Shown here: positions 35,312-47,416 of the stretch, piece after piece
Numbering within the stretch: the first letter of the stretch is position 1
How the letters are laid out: every line of letters begins with the position of its first letter
Assembly: GCF_032062135.1 (NCBI RefSeq)
Contig: NC_092861.1
Span: forward strand, 120,281,745-120,345,744
Reading direction: 5' to 3'
DNA length: 64,000 nucleotides
DNA from: Pyxicephalus adspersus
Lineage: Eukaryota; Chordata; Amphibia; Anura; Pyxicephalidae
The notes under the pieces: model-generated
What the model was told of the DNA's origin: nothing
Database searches by the model: none
The model's input: the letters and a program-made list of their open reading frames with translations, nothing else
Made by a program: the position numbers and the translations under genes

Positions 35312-36793
35312 CATGAAGGTCATCAATGTCAGAGTGAAGTCAGAATTCCTTATCTATAAATTTTTTACAAATCTGTAATTTAGAAAACTCAGAAGCTATG
35401 GGATCAGCATTTGAAAACTAATACTTTCTAAAGGAAAGGTCAACAATGGTAAATTTTGTACTTCACTACAGGTTTCCTTCATAGATGCCATTGACCTTTT
35501 TGGTCCACCTGTTTGCCATTGATCACATACCTGTTGTGTATCTATGCAGTTATGTGTTGACACCTCCTGATCACTTTGTCACAAAATCAAAGAATAGTTT
35601 GAAAATGTAATAGACAGATAAATTGCAATTGCACTTTCATTGAAAAGGGACTAAATTCACATTTCTGCTTAAATAATTCCCCACTGAGTACAGAGAAAAC
35701 GGGATTACATTTGGTAAAACCAGAGACTATAAAGATAGCAACGTTCTTCATCCATTTATAGGGCTTCTGTAATATACTGCTAAGTCAATTCTTAACTAAC
35801 AGCTGAATTCTCCTTATTAGGGTTAATTTCACTCTTGAGTGATTGTTTTTCTTCAACAATTACTGATGCTTGTTGGCCAGGCTGCCAGATTCAAAGGAAT
35901 TCAAATGCTTTATATAGTGAAGACTTCCCTTCAATGTGACAGAGACGCTTCACTGACAGGTTCGGCTGATCCTTACTCTGATCTTCCATTACTACTGAAC
36001 AAACACCAGGAGCTCTAGAAATACCCTTAATTTTATGCCAAGCAGAAAACATTCTGCTTATTTTGCGGTGAATCATCTGTAGCATTTAAAACTACAAATG
36101 GCCTTCTGTCGTGCTGGGAGAAAAAAATCTGGCACGTGCTTAATATCTTAATGTGCGGAGTAGAAATGAATTACTATGCTGCAGTAAAATAATATATTTC
36201 AATATAAATAGAATACTCTACACGCTACTGTAAAATATAAGGATATAGGGGGATTTATGTTTATTCAAAACACATTTTATATGGAAGTAAAACTCTAAAC
36301 TAACCTCTAGGGTAGGAGGTTAATAATTTTAGGATGATCGCTTCACAATGGATTGCCAAATATGCAGCCTTAAAAAAAATATTACTGTATTAATATTGTT
36401 ACCAGTTGTCATTATCAAAACAACAGTCATCAGCACAATAATGGCCCTAAAAAATGTTCAATAGCTTAACTTTATTTTACATATAAATACCCCAGAGGGC
36501 AAATTATAGCTTGTTCACACAGGTGGTCATTTTGTTGTGTGATTACTGCTTTCCAGGGGCCATTTTGAACTGCTAGGGTACTTGACTTTGTTTTGTAAGG
36601 GTTAAGAATAGGCAGTTGTAGGCAATTATAGGATGCCTGAAAACTGCCATTAGAATGGATTCAAGTGGTTTGCTTGAATAGGAAATAAAAGAGTATAGGA
36701 AATGGAAACACTTCATTTATTTGTACTTCAAAATTGCTACCATTTGGATGTATTTAAGGGGTTGCAAAGCCATGACATGGTACACCAAAGTTT
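35312..36793. other. Non-coding DNA with a unique stretch at 35880-36110
   Basis: Mostly AT-rich. The 35880-36110 portion has a balanced composition, a 64-codon minus-strand frame (MLQMIHRKISRMFSAWHKIK at its start) and no repeat likeness. An E-box CACGTG lies at about 36133. It could be a conserved element or an unrecognised exon; splice signals were not convincing. Confidence 0.3.
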
Positions 36794-37138
36794 TGAATTA
36801 TTAAAATTCTTCAAGACTGGAGAAGATAGAATATATCTCCTATTGGGTGTTACTTCTCCCACCTCGTAGATTGTAAGCTCTCTTCTTCCTGTGTCACTAT
36901 CTGTATCTGTAAAATTTGTTGGCACTATATGAATCATGTTTATTAATAATAATAGTATTAATAGTTATAATGGATGAACATGGGTAATCCTTCACAACTG
37001 GATTGAATGTAGTCAAGGATTGAAAACATTTGCCAAAAATTATTAGTTTTAAGAAATCTATTCCAGGTTTTGCTAGGTTACCCAGGTTTTCCCATGATAG
37101 TATATCTTCTCTAGTCTTGGAGAGCTTTATTGAATCCC
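36794..37138. mobile_element. MITE family A interrupted by a retroposon
   Basis: The left arm begins ATTATTAAAATTCTTCAAGA then CTGGAGAAGATAGA, and the right arm ends CTAGTCTTGGAGAGCTTTAT. The left arm is broken near 36836 and resumes near 36967 (TATAATGGATGAACATGGGT), so about 130 bp was inserted after the MITE landed. Confidence 0.7.
36838..36966 (+). mobile_element. Nested L2-like retroposon tail
   Basis: Reads TAGATTGTAAGCTCTCTTCT, TGTGTCACTATCTGTATCTG, then TTGTTGGCACTATATGAATC and an AAT-triplet tail. This is the standard 3' part of the amphibian L2-like family, lacking its middle segment. It sits inside a MITE. Confidence 0.65.
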
Positions 37139-38554
37139 AGGACAAAAACTAGGTTTGCTAAAAAAACAATTAAAAAACATAAATGTATTCATGTCAGTTA
37201 TAACTAATGGGGTTCACAACTATTAATCAGTGGGAAACCTCCATCTCCAAGACTGCAAAATATGTCTGTGTGAACAAGCCCTTAAGATAATTTTTATAAT
37301 AAATTACAGATTACAAATACTGTAGCCAGGTTGGGCTGACCTGCATAGTCTAATGCAACCTATACTAAATAAAAGATCTACTCCCTAACTGGATGACATT
37401 TAGTTTTGGTAGTATAATACAAACAAATGCTGTTTTTCCTCCCTTTTATTTCTTTATTATTCTTTATGTTTTCTTCTTTTTTTCTTCTTTCTCCTTTATT
37501 TTTCCTCCTTCCTAATACAGAAGAATCTGTCCATGTTAAATAATACCCCTACAGAGGCTCAAAGTGCTTTAAATGCTACAGTACAGAAAAACTGTATGAG
37601 TAACCTGCTTTGAGCAAGTCAGCAAAGTCTCTTAAACCAGATAGCCTAAAAGGTAACTTAAAATGATAGGCATTTTCGGAAGTCGGATGCAGCTAACATT
37701 TCTCCACCGTGACATGTGTGAAGTGTTTATGGGAATAGCCAGAAATTGCATAACACAAGGGAAATTGACCCATCTGTGCACATTCATGCTGCTTTTATTA
37801 TTCATGTTAGCCTTTCCAAACATTACGCTGCAGACTTTGGCAGCATTAATATATCAGATAAAATGTGAACCGTCAATTGTGTTTGTGAGCTATCATGTCA
37901 TCTTATAATAATATCAGTAATCATCTTTAGCTAAACAGAATACAAAAAAAAACAAAAAACGAAAGACTGGGATGAGTAGCTTAAAGTAGCTTAATATAGT
38001 AAACAATATTCAATGTTGTCACTTGACATAAAAATTAGTAAAGCAGTGTAGCAGTAAAGTGCTGTCATGTAAATTTGCCGTAACATATGTAAATGTTCAG
38101 TGTATGCCAGCACAGGGGCCGAAGTCAGAGTCCTATAGAACGGAAGAATACCACTTACAGCCTATACACCACCACTGAACATTCCCACCACATCCTGTGT
38201 ACAGTATCAACATCTCTATTTCCTTCCTTTAGCTTTACCTCTCTTCGTCTTAAAATTTATCTGAGTGTATACAGTAAAGATTTGTAATTCCGACAAATTA
38301 AAAAGCCCAAATAAACTAAACAAGGCAAATCCTAATGGCAATCATATTGCTACATGATTACCAAAAAGTGTAAAGAAGAAAAATGCTGGACAGAAAATCT
38401 ATGGGCCAAATGTGCTTCCCCACTACATTACATCTCATTTCCTCCAATCAATAAAAATCTACCGATGAGAGGAGGTATTAGATTTGACCAAGTAGGAAGA
38501 ACAGTCAATGCCAGACTACAGTTCCCTGAATCCTTGCATTGCAGTGGAAACCAT
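37139..38554. other. AT-rich non-coding DNA with polypyrimidine tract
   Basis: A nearly pure CT tract of about 85 bases, T-rich, lies at about 37432-37516. The rest contains no recognised feature. Confidence 0.45.
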
Positions 38555-38788
38555 GGGTTGGAGTTATTAAAGCTCCCCAAGACTGGAGAAGTTAGACTAT
38601 AAATGAAAAACCTTGGTGATCCAGCAAACTTAGAAGGGGTTTTTAAAAAATCATCTGAGTATGAAAACACTTGGCAACTAGAAGGAAATTATTTTTAGGA
38701 AATCCATTCCAGGTTTGATGGATTGCCCAGCTTATTCCATAATAGTCTTTCTTCTTCAGTCTTGGAGAACTTCAATAAATCAGGACCC
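38555..38788. mobile_element. Palindromic MITE family A (complete)
   Basis: Arms GGGTTGGAGTTATTAAAGCT then CCCCAAGACTGGAGAAG, and CTTCAGTCTTGGAGAACTTC then AATAAATCAGGACCC. The inner arm reads CTTGGTGATCCAGCAAACTT. It is the third complete copy in 3.7 kb. Confidence 0.7.
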
Positions 38789-40536
38789 ATGGCTCTACAT
38801 GAGGAAGGTCAGGACCTGTAGTAACAAGAGGTAGTTGGTGAACAATTGTCTCAGCATGTTAACTGGAAACCAAAAGGCAGGAGAGGTCGGGTGGTGACAT
38901 CTACATAGACCACTGCAGCTAATACTTTTTTGATTTTTTGATGGCCACTTGACAGTTATTGAAAAGCGTTAGGAACTACATTCAATACAGAGGGTCAGCT
39001 ATTAACAAAACATTCTATCAGATACAGAAAAAACACCTTGTCCACCCCTCCACCTTTTGGGTAACGTTTCCTCCAAGAAAGTTATGCTAGCTATAACCAT
39101 AAGAGAGCAAGAAAAGGAAAGAAGCTCACTGATATTATTGAACTTCAACCAGTGAAGAAAATACTGAAAGACACAGGTCTTTGTTCAATTTGTGTGTATC
39201 CTATAAAATAGGTTTTATCACTCCAAAAGGAACATTTAAAGGTCTCCATGTTTTCCACGAGGACCCAATATTTTATCTGGCTGTTACGAAGCAATCAAAC
39301 TATTTTGCTTCCATACAATCAATCTATTTCAAATATATCTTTGTCACAATTTCTGAAAAATTGCAACATCTAATAAATGCTTCTTCTATTCTGTGTGCCA
39401 GATGCATAAAAAGCAATTATTTAAATGTAAGTTTGTATTTATTATCTGACTAATTTAGAAAATAAAAATGTTTTCATAAACTAAATGAAATGCATTTTGG
39501 ATACATTCATGACATGAACATTTATAAGCAGATTTATTCATGTTTATTTGCTGTCTGACTTCTCTTAGAATAATCTTAGAAATAAATTAGACTTGCCAAG
39601 CATTAAAAAAAAGCAAATGTTTCAGTTACTTACCATTCTTTGATTATATCTTATTACTCTAAGAACAGCTTGTCAAATAGAATACAGAAGCCCAATACAT
39701 ATATTTGGTTACTATTAGAGATTCAACCAATAAACCTGACCCTGATTTGGAGAAACTGTTCATCTTTCAGCATCAAGCCAAAGTTTCTATCCTCCTCAGC
39801 TGTCCCTCTTTTTGGATGAATATATACATCTCTAACATCTCTATAAGTAATTGGTATTTATCTATTAAAACGTGGTTTTGTACACTCACCTTTTTCACAT
39901 TTCTTTTTATGTAAAAGGTGCAAAGTCTCTATGCAATTTGTACTCCATACAATTATTTCAGGACTTTACAGACATCAACATTTAACACCCAATATTTATA
40001 AAAGCATAATTTATTCCAAATAGATAAAATGTGCATAACATCTCCATTTGTGATATGTATACAATTCCAACTTGTTTGTCATTAATTCTTCCTATTCAAA
40101 CTTGAAAAAAATCTGTTGGAAATATTCATTGCTTGAATCTTTATTATTTATAGTGATTTATCTTACCTTTTTAAATGAATGCACATTACCAAATTTTCTC
40201 TTGACACAAAACAATCCATAGTCATTTAAAAAAATAAATGAAAATGCTGATTGAGACCCCCTCCTGAGAGTTCCATATTTAATGCAATACAAGAACCAGC
40301 TAAAAGTTGTAACCTCACAGCTGTCAGTGTGGAATGGATGAGAATCCTGCCAAGACGTAGTACATATCCAGCTGGTACATGGAAGCATTGCCAGCAGTGC
40401 ACTCTCTAAGCATCAAATTGAGTTTGGTTAAAATACTGGTATTGGCTTCCTTTAGAAGTTTTACAGCACATGGGACCCAGATACAAAATATTTTACATAT
40501 CCCTAATTTCTTTTTAAGATCCTAATATCTATTTAA
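38789..40536. other. AT-rich non-coding DNA
   Basis: No feature recognised. A 90-codon frame at 39181-39453 is AT-rich and resembles no family I know. Confidence 0.45.
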
Positions 40537-40760
40537 GGTCTAATGAAACCATTCAACTACAGTTGAAAAATAAAGTAAAAGTAAAACAAGACATTTTAAA
40601 AAGTTAAAAAAAAATTGCAAGCAGGCAAGTGCTTTACTGCAGAAGTTGTAGGCAATGTTTCTTCTGCAATAACCTAAACAAATAAACTCACCTATACTTG
40701 AGTTATTGGCACCAGCATCCTCACCTGGTCCACCCTCAGCTATTAACACAAATATACAAA
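40537..40760 (-). mobile_element. MITE family F copy, reverse orientation
   Basis: On the minus strand it reads GGTGAGGATGCTGGTGCCAA, then GGTGAGTTTATTTG, GGTTATTGCAGAAGAAACAT and TGCCTACAACTTCTGC, the family F interior in order. Ends are degraded. Confidence 0.5.
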
Positions 40761-42546
40761 AAATATTTTACCAAAATGTCTTTTGATGTGAGATTCATAT
40801 TTTAAAGGATTTCCATATTTAGTAAGTAGATTAGAGGATTACCCACTAGTGGTAGATCAGTGTGGAAGTACCAGACAATGTAAATTACATTCTATGACAT
40901 AAGTAGAAGGTCCACTTTTAATGGAACCTGGAGGCTCCCATTTCTGACCTTCAGTTCTAAACATACTAATTAGCTGTATTTGTATCATATATGCATGAAT
41001 ATGTGTTTGTGATAGACTGCCACTGTAGAGAATTACTACACCTTCATTGTTCACAAGTTTTAGATGGAGATTATATGTGGCTGTTTAAAAACATATTAGA
41101 CTAACATAATCTGCAATCAGAATACTTTCCCCGACACATGCCTTGCAGCCATAACTGGAATACATTCATGTATGCAGAATGAAACTATAAAGAGGTCTGT
41201 GGATAAGAGGTTGCAGATAATCAGCAGCACTGAGATTCAACAGAAAAAAGAATGAAGAGAAAGATCATTATTTTATTTAGTTAGTTTACAAAACATTTAT
41301 GACAATGGCAACTACATTTGTGGTACACTAGTATTGAAAAGCTTATCACCACTGTCTACCTATACTGAAAGCTGAAATTTAATATGACTTTTATCATTTG
41401 CTTTACACACCAAGACCCATCAAGGACAAATTAAACATTTCCCTAATGTTGTTCAAAGTCTAGATGTTCTGATAAACATTTCAGCATCTGGCTTTTGACT
41501 TATGTGACATTAAATCGACCTCTGTTTATTCTTCAGAAAGCACATTTCCACAGGTGCACTGGATTGCAACACTCCAGCAGAGACCTACAAAAGTCTGAGC
41601 ATTTAAATGACCTAGAAAACCTGAAAACAAATCATTAATTGTAAAAATGACCACTGAACCCACCAGATATTCATAGTATTTCTTCAAGAAATTATAAGTA
41701 TTTTTCTTGCCTTCAATTCAGTAATTATTCAGAACAAATATGTTAAAAAATGTATGTTATCATGTGAGGTATTCTCGAAATAGTACTGGTCTATTGTGCT
41801 TGCACTGGGTTGTCCGCTCTTTCTAAATTAGGCTCTTTAACAAGTACCTAGTTGACATCATTGTGCTAAGAAGGCTATACCTACCCTCCGCCAGTATGGA
41901 GAATGGAATAAGGCAGCAGGAGCCAGAGAAGAAATATGTGGAGGAGGGTTGGAGTGTAAGACAAGTGACAACTCAGAGCAAGATGAAATGGGCAAGTGGG
42001 AAGTTTCATCTCTTCCAAGCCCATAGACTTGTACATGGAGGTGGTAGGACTCGGGGGATTTGGTGTCCCCAGATTGTGGTACAATCTAATATTCTCATAT
42101 ACCTGCCACACTATTAGATCCACAATAAGGGAGGGAACTTAAAATGCAGCACTAAAGGTGCTAGGTAAGAACCTCTTTGTTATACTTCCTGATGCAGCCT
42201 GTTATCACGGTAATATATATAGACTGCAATAAGGCTGACTAAGTGTAAAGACCAAGGTATGCTGTGTTTTATGATTGGATATTATGGGCAATGGTTATTT
42301 GCAGTTTCTGCAAAACTCAAATGTTAAGTTCCCCCTTGAACCCCATATTCTTCCAAACTACTTAAAACTCATCTCCACTCAGAAGTGTTCCTGCTTTGTA
42401 ATAGTAAGATGAAACGAAAAAGCACATGCTTGAATTCTAGGCAAAGCCAGGTCTTACACATGCATTTCAGGTTAGGACAGCCTAGATAAAATTATATTTA
42501 TGTTCCATATTTTATATACTTATCCGAATAAAAAATATGTCCTAAA
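40761..42546. other. Non-coding DNA
   Basis: No gene recognised. The frames of about 80 codons at 41863-42123 lie in a purine-rich patch with no family likeness. Confidence 0.4.
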
Positions 42547-42548
42547 TA

Positions 42549-42895
42549 CAGTAGAACTACAGCTATCCGGCACCCACTGGGAATGGCCGATTCCGGATAA
42601 GTGTAGTTTCCAGTTAACTGAGGTTACTCTGAAACTGAGGTTTCTCAGCCATTCAGCACTAGACTTGAATGGGGAGACTTGTCCCTATTCGCCTCTAATG
42701 CTGAATAGCTGGGAAAAGGAAAACTCTGATGACACTTGAGCCATCATCAGGGTTTGCCTTTTCCCAGCCAATCACAGAGCGGAGTGATCAGCGGAGCTCT
42801 GCCCTGCCCTCCTGACAACTCCGCTTTCTTGATTGCTTCCGCAGCCCTAGCGGACTTTTTGGATGCAGAACACATGCCACAGCTCCGCTAGTGAG
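42549..42895 (+). mobile_element. Tigger/pogo-like element remnant
   Basis: Begins CAGTAGAACTACAGCTATCC then GGCACCC directly after a TA dinucleotide (42547-42548), the form of Tc1/mariner-pogo ends that start CAGT and target TA. A second palindromic part (GGCCGATTCCGGATAAGTGT) follows. No mirrored right terminus was found, so it is truncated or the right part is another insertion. The right half is GC-rich with GAGCGGAG/CTCCGCT pairs. Confidence 0.5.
42708..42768. repeat. 25-bp stem hairpin
   Basis: Arms 42708-42732 and 42744-42768 pair at 23 of 25 positions around an 11-nt loop. Core arms are GCTGGGAAAAGGAAAAC and GTTTGCCTTTTCCCAGC. It lies inside the Tigger-like remnant. Confidence 0.8.
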
Positions 42896-43028
42896 CATTA
42901 TATCATAATACAAATAAACATTGATTATGCGCATTTACTAAATTACAGAGCTGACAACGTTACAAAAGGGAAAAGAGAAAGTGGACCATCTTATTTTTAC
43001 ATACTCTAAAAAGCACATTTACTAAACA

Positions 43029-43029
<1 letters not shown>

Positions 43030-43064
<35 letters not shown>
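43030..43064. repeat. (TA)n microsatellite
   Basis: About 17 uninterrupted TA dinucleotides. Confidence 0.9.
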
Positions 43065-43066
<2 letters not shown>

Positions 43067-43500
43067 TTTCCTTTAACTGACAGACCCATCTAATCATACA
43101 TCATTTTAAGTGAGATGCAGCCATGTGTATTTTTCAAATCTGCCTATAAAAGGGAGATTACATCACAATTATTCCTTTATGAGAAGCTAAGAATTTACAT
43201 TTTAATACAGAATTTTCTGACGTGATTTCCATGTAATCTTTATGCGTATGCATATAATCAAAATGATAGTTAAAGTTAATTACAATTGATAATTGATGTA
43301 TGAACAACTTGCATTTCTATGATGTTACTTCTGTTGCATGTTATAATGTAAATTACATAAAATAAATAAATATTAGATTATTATAAATACATACAAATAG
43401 TAAAAAAAACATAAAATACAAGATAGAAACGGTAAAAATGGTGGGGCTAGGGAAAGACTAAAAAAGCTTCAGCTATACAAAATCCAAATAAAAGTCAACA
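43065..43500. other. AT-rich non-coding DNA
   Basis: No feature recognised. Confidence 0.45.
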
Positions 43501-43519
43501 TGACTCCTTTGCTCTCTTA

Positions 43520-43740
43520 GATTAAATTATTTTGATTTCATTTACAGATTTTCAATTAGCATACCCTCTCTGGAGAACAATGACATAGTGTACTTCCTGG
43601 GTAACTCACACAGCATTAGCTCTTCTTCGAGCTACAGTACTTATTTGGGCTAAGATGATTCATTCCATGTCAGTCTATGTTCCAGTTCATTTCAATTTGA
43701 TGAAGACATTAAAGATTTCTACGCTGTGACCTAAAATAGA
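43520..43740. promoter_or_regulatory. Unique stretch upstream of a candidate exon
   Basis: Non-repetitive sequence with homeodomain-like CAATTAG/TTAGCAT words near 43553-43562. It also contains a good acceptor-like CATTTACAG (ending about 43548) opening a short frame with IPSLENNDIVYFLG and a serine run, stopping at about 43652. It may be a conserved non-coding element or part of a transcribed unit with the exon at 43799. Confidence 0.22.
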
Positions 43741-43798
43741 ACAGACCGCTTATTTCATTCTACTAATAATATGATTTGCAATTTTTTTTTCCTGCCAG

Positions 43799-43857
43799 CT
43801 GTTTAAAGGAATTGGATGCAGAACAAGGCAGACTACATCCTTCTGTGAACAACAAGG
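43799..43857 (+). other. Candidate 59-bp internal exon
   Basis: Upstream is a full-quality 3' splice region: TACTAAT (43761-43767) about 31 nt before the AG, a run of T then CCTGCCAG (43797-43798). Downstream is CAAGG|GTGAGT (donor at 43858). The exon is open in two frames, reading LFKGIGCRTRQTTSFCEQQ or CLKELDAEQGRLHPSVNNK. I recognise neither. At 59 nt it would shift frame if skipped. It could belong to a large gene spanning this window or to a long non-coding RNA. It could also be a chance match. Confidence 0.4.
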
Positions 43858-46072
43858 GTGAGTTGTACCTTCAGCTATACCTCATCTTGCAATGGAGACC
43901 CAGAAGTTACACTGAAAGTATTTGTACTCTGCTCCAAACAGAATAACAATGATAAAGAAATAGGAGGAATGTGTCTGTATAAAGAACTCTTAGCATTATG
44001 CTGTTTGGCTTAAATTTTTTGTAGATGTTAGAAATACTAATAAATGAACTAACCCATCATGGTTTCTTTAAAAGAGAACATAACCATTAATGTTAACGGA
44101 GAGCCGTGCTAATTTGCTAGAATGGATAAAAAGTCAAGTGATGAAACCTTTCCTGGGGAAAATGCTGCTCCAGGCTGTTTTTATTGATAGCCTTATTTTT
44201 GGAGGACAAGAATCAACCAATCTAAATTTCTATCCTTCTGTTTAATGGGAAATTCACAGAATGTCCAAGACTTCAGCCATGTACATAGCATTGGAAGGAG
44301 TCTTGAACTACATTTTGACCATGATAAGTATTTTATTATTTCTGCTACTCTTTATTTATTCATTGCAGTATACAATTAACCTTAGTACATTTTAACATTT
44401 AAGGAAGAACTATGGGCTAACCCCCCAAAAAACATAAAAATGTTACATAGCAAACCCCAGTTATTGTACATTGTACCCTTGAAATCTCCTACTAATCCTA
44501 CTTTCATACCATGCTGTCCATGGCAACCCTTCTTCATTATTCCCAAATTTAAATGTTGCCACAACCTAATTATATGTAGTAACAAATCCGCGGTATTCTA
44601 TTTGACCTGTCTGCTTATTTCTATGCAATGAAACAACTGATTAGTGGTTTGGTTATCCAACACTTTGGTTCTCATGTTGCTAATCATGTACTCTCCTTAT
44701 CTGATGAGAGTCTTTTAATTGGATGGTGGTTTTTGTTAAACTATGTCTCTCAGCTTCCTTGTTACATTAATTATTCGTAAAACAATTATCAGTGAAAAAA
44801 GGTTTGATTCTGAAGTGGTGAAAGCTGCTTTCTGTGTCTAAATAAATAAACAGCACACTTGATTGATTTGAATGTAAGGCTGGTAATTTATTTTGATAAA
44901 TGCCCATTAAGTCTACAAGAGGACCTTTCTGTGCTCCTTGATAAAAACCTAAAAGCTATCTTTGACCTAAATTAATTGTAGACTAATATAGGGATTATGT
45001 TTAGTGCCAGATCTGCAATGCCAAGAGGCCAAACAGCACACTAATTAAGAAACATGCAATGGGTAACATCTCCCCCAAAAATCTCCAATACAATAGCAAC
45101 AAGGGACAATAATAGCAACAATAGCAACCAAATCTGTGGAAATCACAGTAGAGTTTTCTTTGAACCCGGTATCCGCTAAACTGTAAGTGATTTTGTCTTT
45201 TGTTTAGGATAGTGGAAAAAGCAAACTATTGTTCCTCTGTACCAACTGTACATCCACAACTGCTGGGTTACAGTTCAAATGAAACCTAATATTCATGCGG
45301 CATTTTTCCAAACTGTATATTTTTGGGTATTATCATTGCAGTGTATGGGGACTATGACTGCTATAAAGTATGGCTTTTGAAGGACAGATTGATCATGCAA
45401 ATAATATTTATATTACCTAAAAGAAACAAAAAATCCACCCTCCAATTACCAGTTCATAACCCAAAGGAGCCTTATAAGCAGGTTATACCTGAATTTCTTG
45501 CTGCAATGAAAAAAAAAAAGAATTGATTGCCTAGGGGTAACATTTTCATTTATGTTTTGGATCAATGCCTTTGCAGTGTTACTGATCAGTTTTTTTGTCA
45601 TTTATTCATATCACGTCACGTCATGTCAAAAATTTACTACAGTTTTAAAAAGCTTACCTAAATTTCAAAATTGCATTATAAAATGAATATTAGCGTTAGT
45701 ATTAAAATCATTAGAAAACACATTTCAGTGTATTTGAAAAGATACATTTAATATTAAAGGTATTCATTGAAAATAGACCTTTAACGTCTACCCCCTTTCC
45801 AACAACTTCATTTTTGTTCATGGATTTTTATTTATGACCTAAAGTAAATGAAATGTCAATCGGAGACATGAATACTACCTAGGGTTATGTTAGCCTAAAT
45901 TAATTCTCTTTTCTAGTTATTGCTAGTGCCTGTGCATTACATTCTGGCTCTATATTAGATAACATATTTTAAGACTAAACTATACTGTTCACATGTGGAG
46001 CTTCCGTCATGTGTTTTCTGAGTGGTAACAAAGTTTCAATGTGTGTCAAAAAAACACAATTACTTTCCAAAG
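43858..46072. other. AT-rich non-coding DNA
   Basis: No gene recognised. A short TCACGTCACGTCATGTC run with a CRE-like TCACGTCA lies at 45611-45627. Confidence 0.4.
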
Positions 46073-46143
46073 GCTTTCATATTGATGACGACTTTGTGTA
46101 TCATTCCAAAAGACCTTTCGCGTCTCTGAGAAATCTGGCAACA
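46073..46143 (+). other. Weak exon-like segment
   Basis: Bounded by TTTCCAAAG and ACA|GTGAGT, it is open in a frame reading GFHIDDDFVYHSKRPFASLR. It keeps two CpGs (TTCGCG). The acceptor lacks a proper pyrimidine tract. No family is recognised. It may be a conserved non-coding block or chance. Confidence 0.2.
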
Positions 46144-47411
46144 GTGAGTATCTGCTGTATTTCTTCCTGCCTTATAATAAATGTTTGCCTTTTGCTTAGT
46201 GCAAGTTAAAAGCTTGACTGCATTAAACTATAAACAGTTCAAATGTAAAATCGGGGTAATCAAATTGCCAAATGGACAAAAATATTATTTTATCAGTAAT
46301 TGTAGGCCACAGATGTTGTTGATCCTCTGCAATGCAGTTACTCAGCCAGACATTTGTCTTCCCATAGAGTATATGGATAGTAATAAATGTCTTACAGTAA
46401 CCCTGGCTTTGGGAGAAAAATGTTTGTTTTGTGCTAGGCAATAAAAAGTGAAACGCTAAATCATACGCTTCTGCAGACATTCTCAATATTTCACGGTAGC
46501 CTCAATGGTCAGATATGTTTGATTATATACCATGCTTTCATGTGGCTATTAAACCTATTGGTCATTGAGGTTCATGTCGTACAGCAATCAGAGCACAGAC
46601 CTGCATTGAAATGTTTGCCATTCACCTGACCCTTTAAAGGACTATTTTTCCGCTATTGTATTATACACAATAGCACACAGTTCTGTCTCTGTAATAATGT
46701 AAATAAATAGAAATAACAAAACAAAATCCTGAATTCTATACATTTTTTGTGTTCTTTCAGTGATTTTCAGTGCTCTTCAGTGATTGTTTCATCAGCCAAG
46801 ATGAAAAAGGCACCTAATATCACCACAAATAATGGAAATTGTCCAAATTTTTAAGATATCTTTATTTCCATTAAAAAAGTAAGCTTTTACATGCATAATA
46901 ATAGATGTGACAGGTAAATATTAAATATAGTCAGACAGAAAATTGCATGTGTTTGTAATAAGTCAAACAAACATCCATTAGCTGACCCATTAAAAATTTA
47001 CAGCTCATTATTTTCTAGTTATACTTGTACCTCTGGTGTGCATGTAGATAGATTATACATTTTTGACAATAAGCTTTTTCACATATAGGTCCTTTTTTAA
47101 TGCATGTAGGTGTTTGGATGGGGCAAAGGGTTATAATGCTTTAGCTTGATCTCATTAATGAAAATAAAGAATCTTACTCCTAATTCGAAAGCACTTAGAC
47201 ATTTAATTCAATTATCAAATCTTAACAAGATCTATAAATAATGATTCCAAGGAAACTAATATTATATACAATATACATATCTATATATAGTACTGATAAA
47301 ATACCAAACTCAACACACAATTAAAAAGAATAATATTTACATAACTAATATGACATGACAAGACATCTTTCTTGACAGAATGAAATAGTAGGCTACATAG
47401 AAAAGCAGTCT
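46144..47411. other. AT-rich non-coding DNA
   Basis: No feature recognised. Antiparallel frames of about 87 codons at 46181-46486 are mutual shadows. Confidence 0.45.
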
Positions 47412-47416
47412 TAAGC

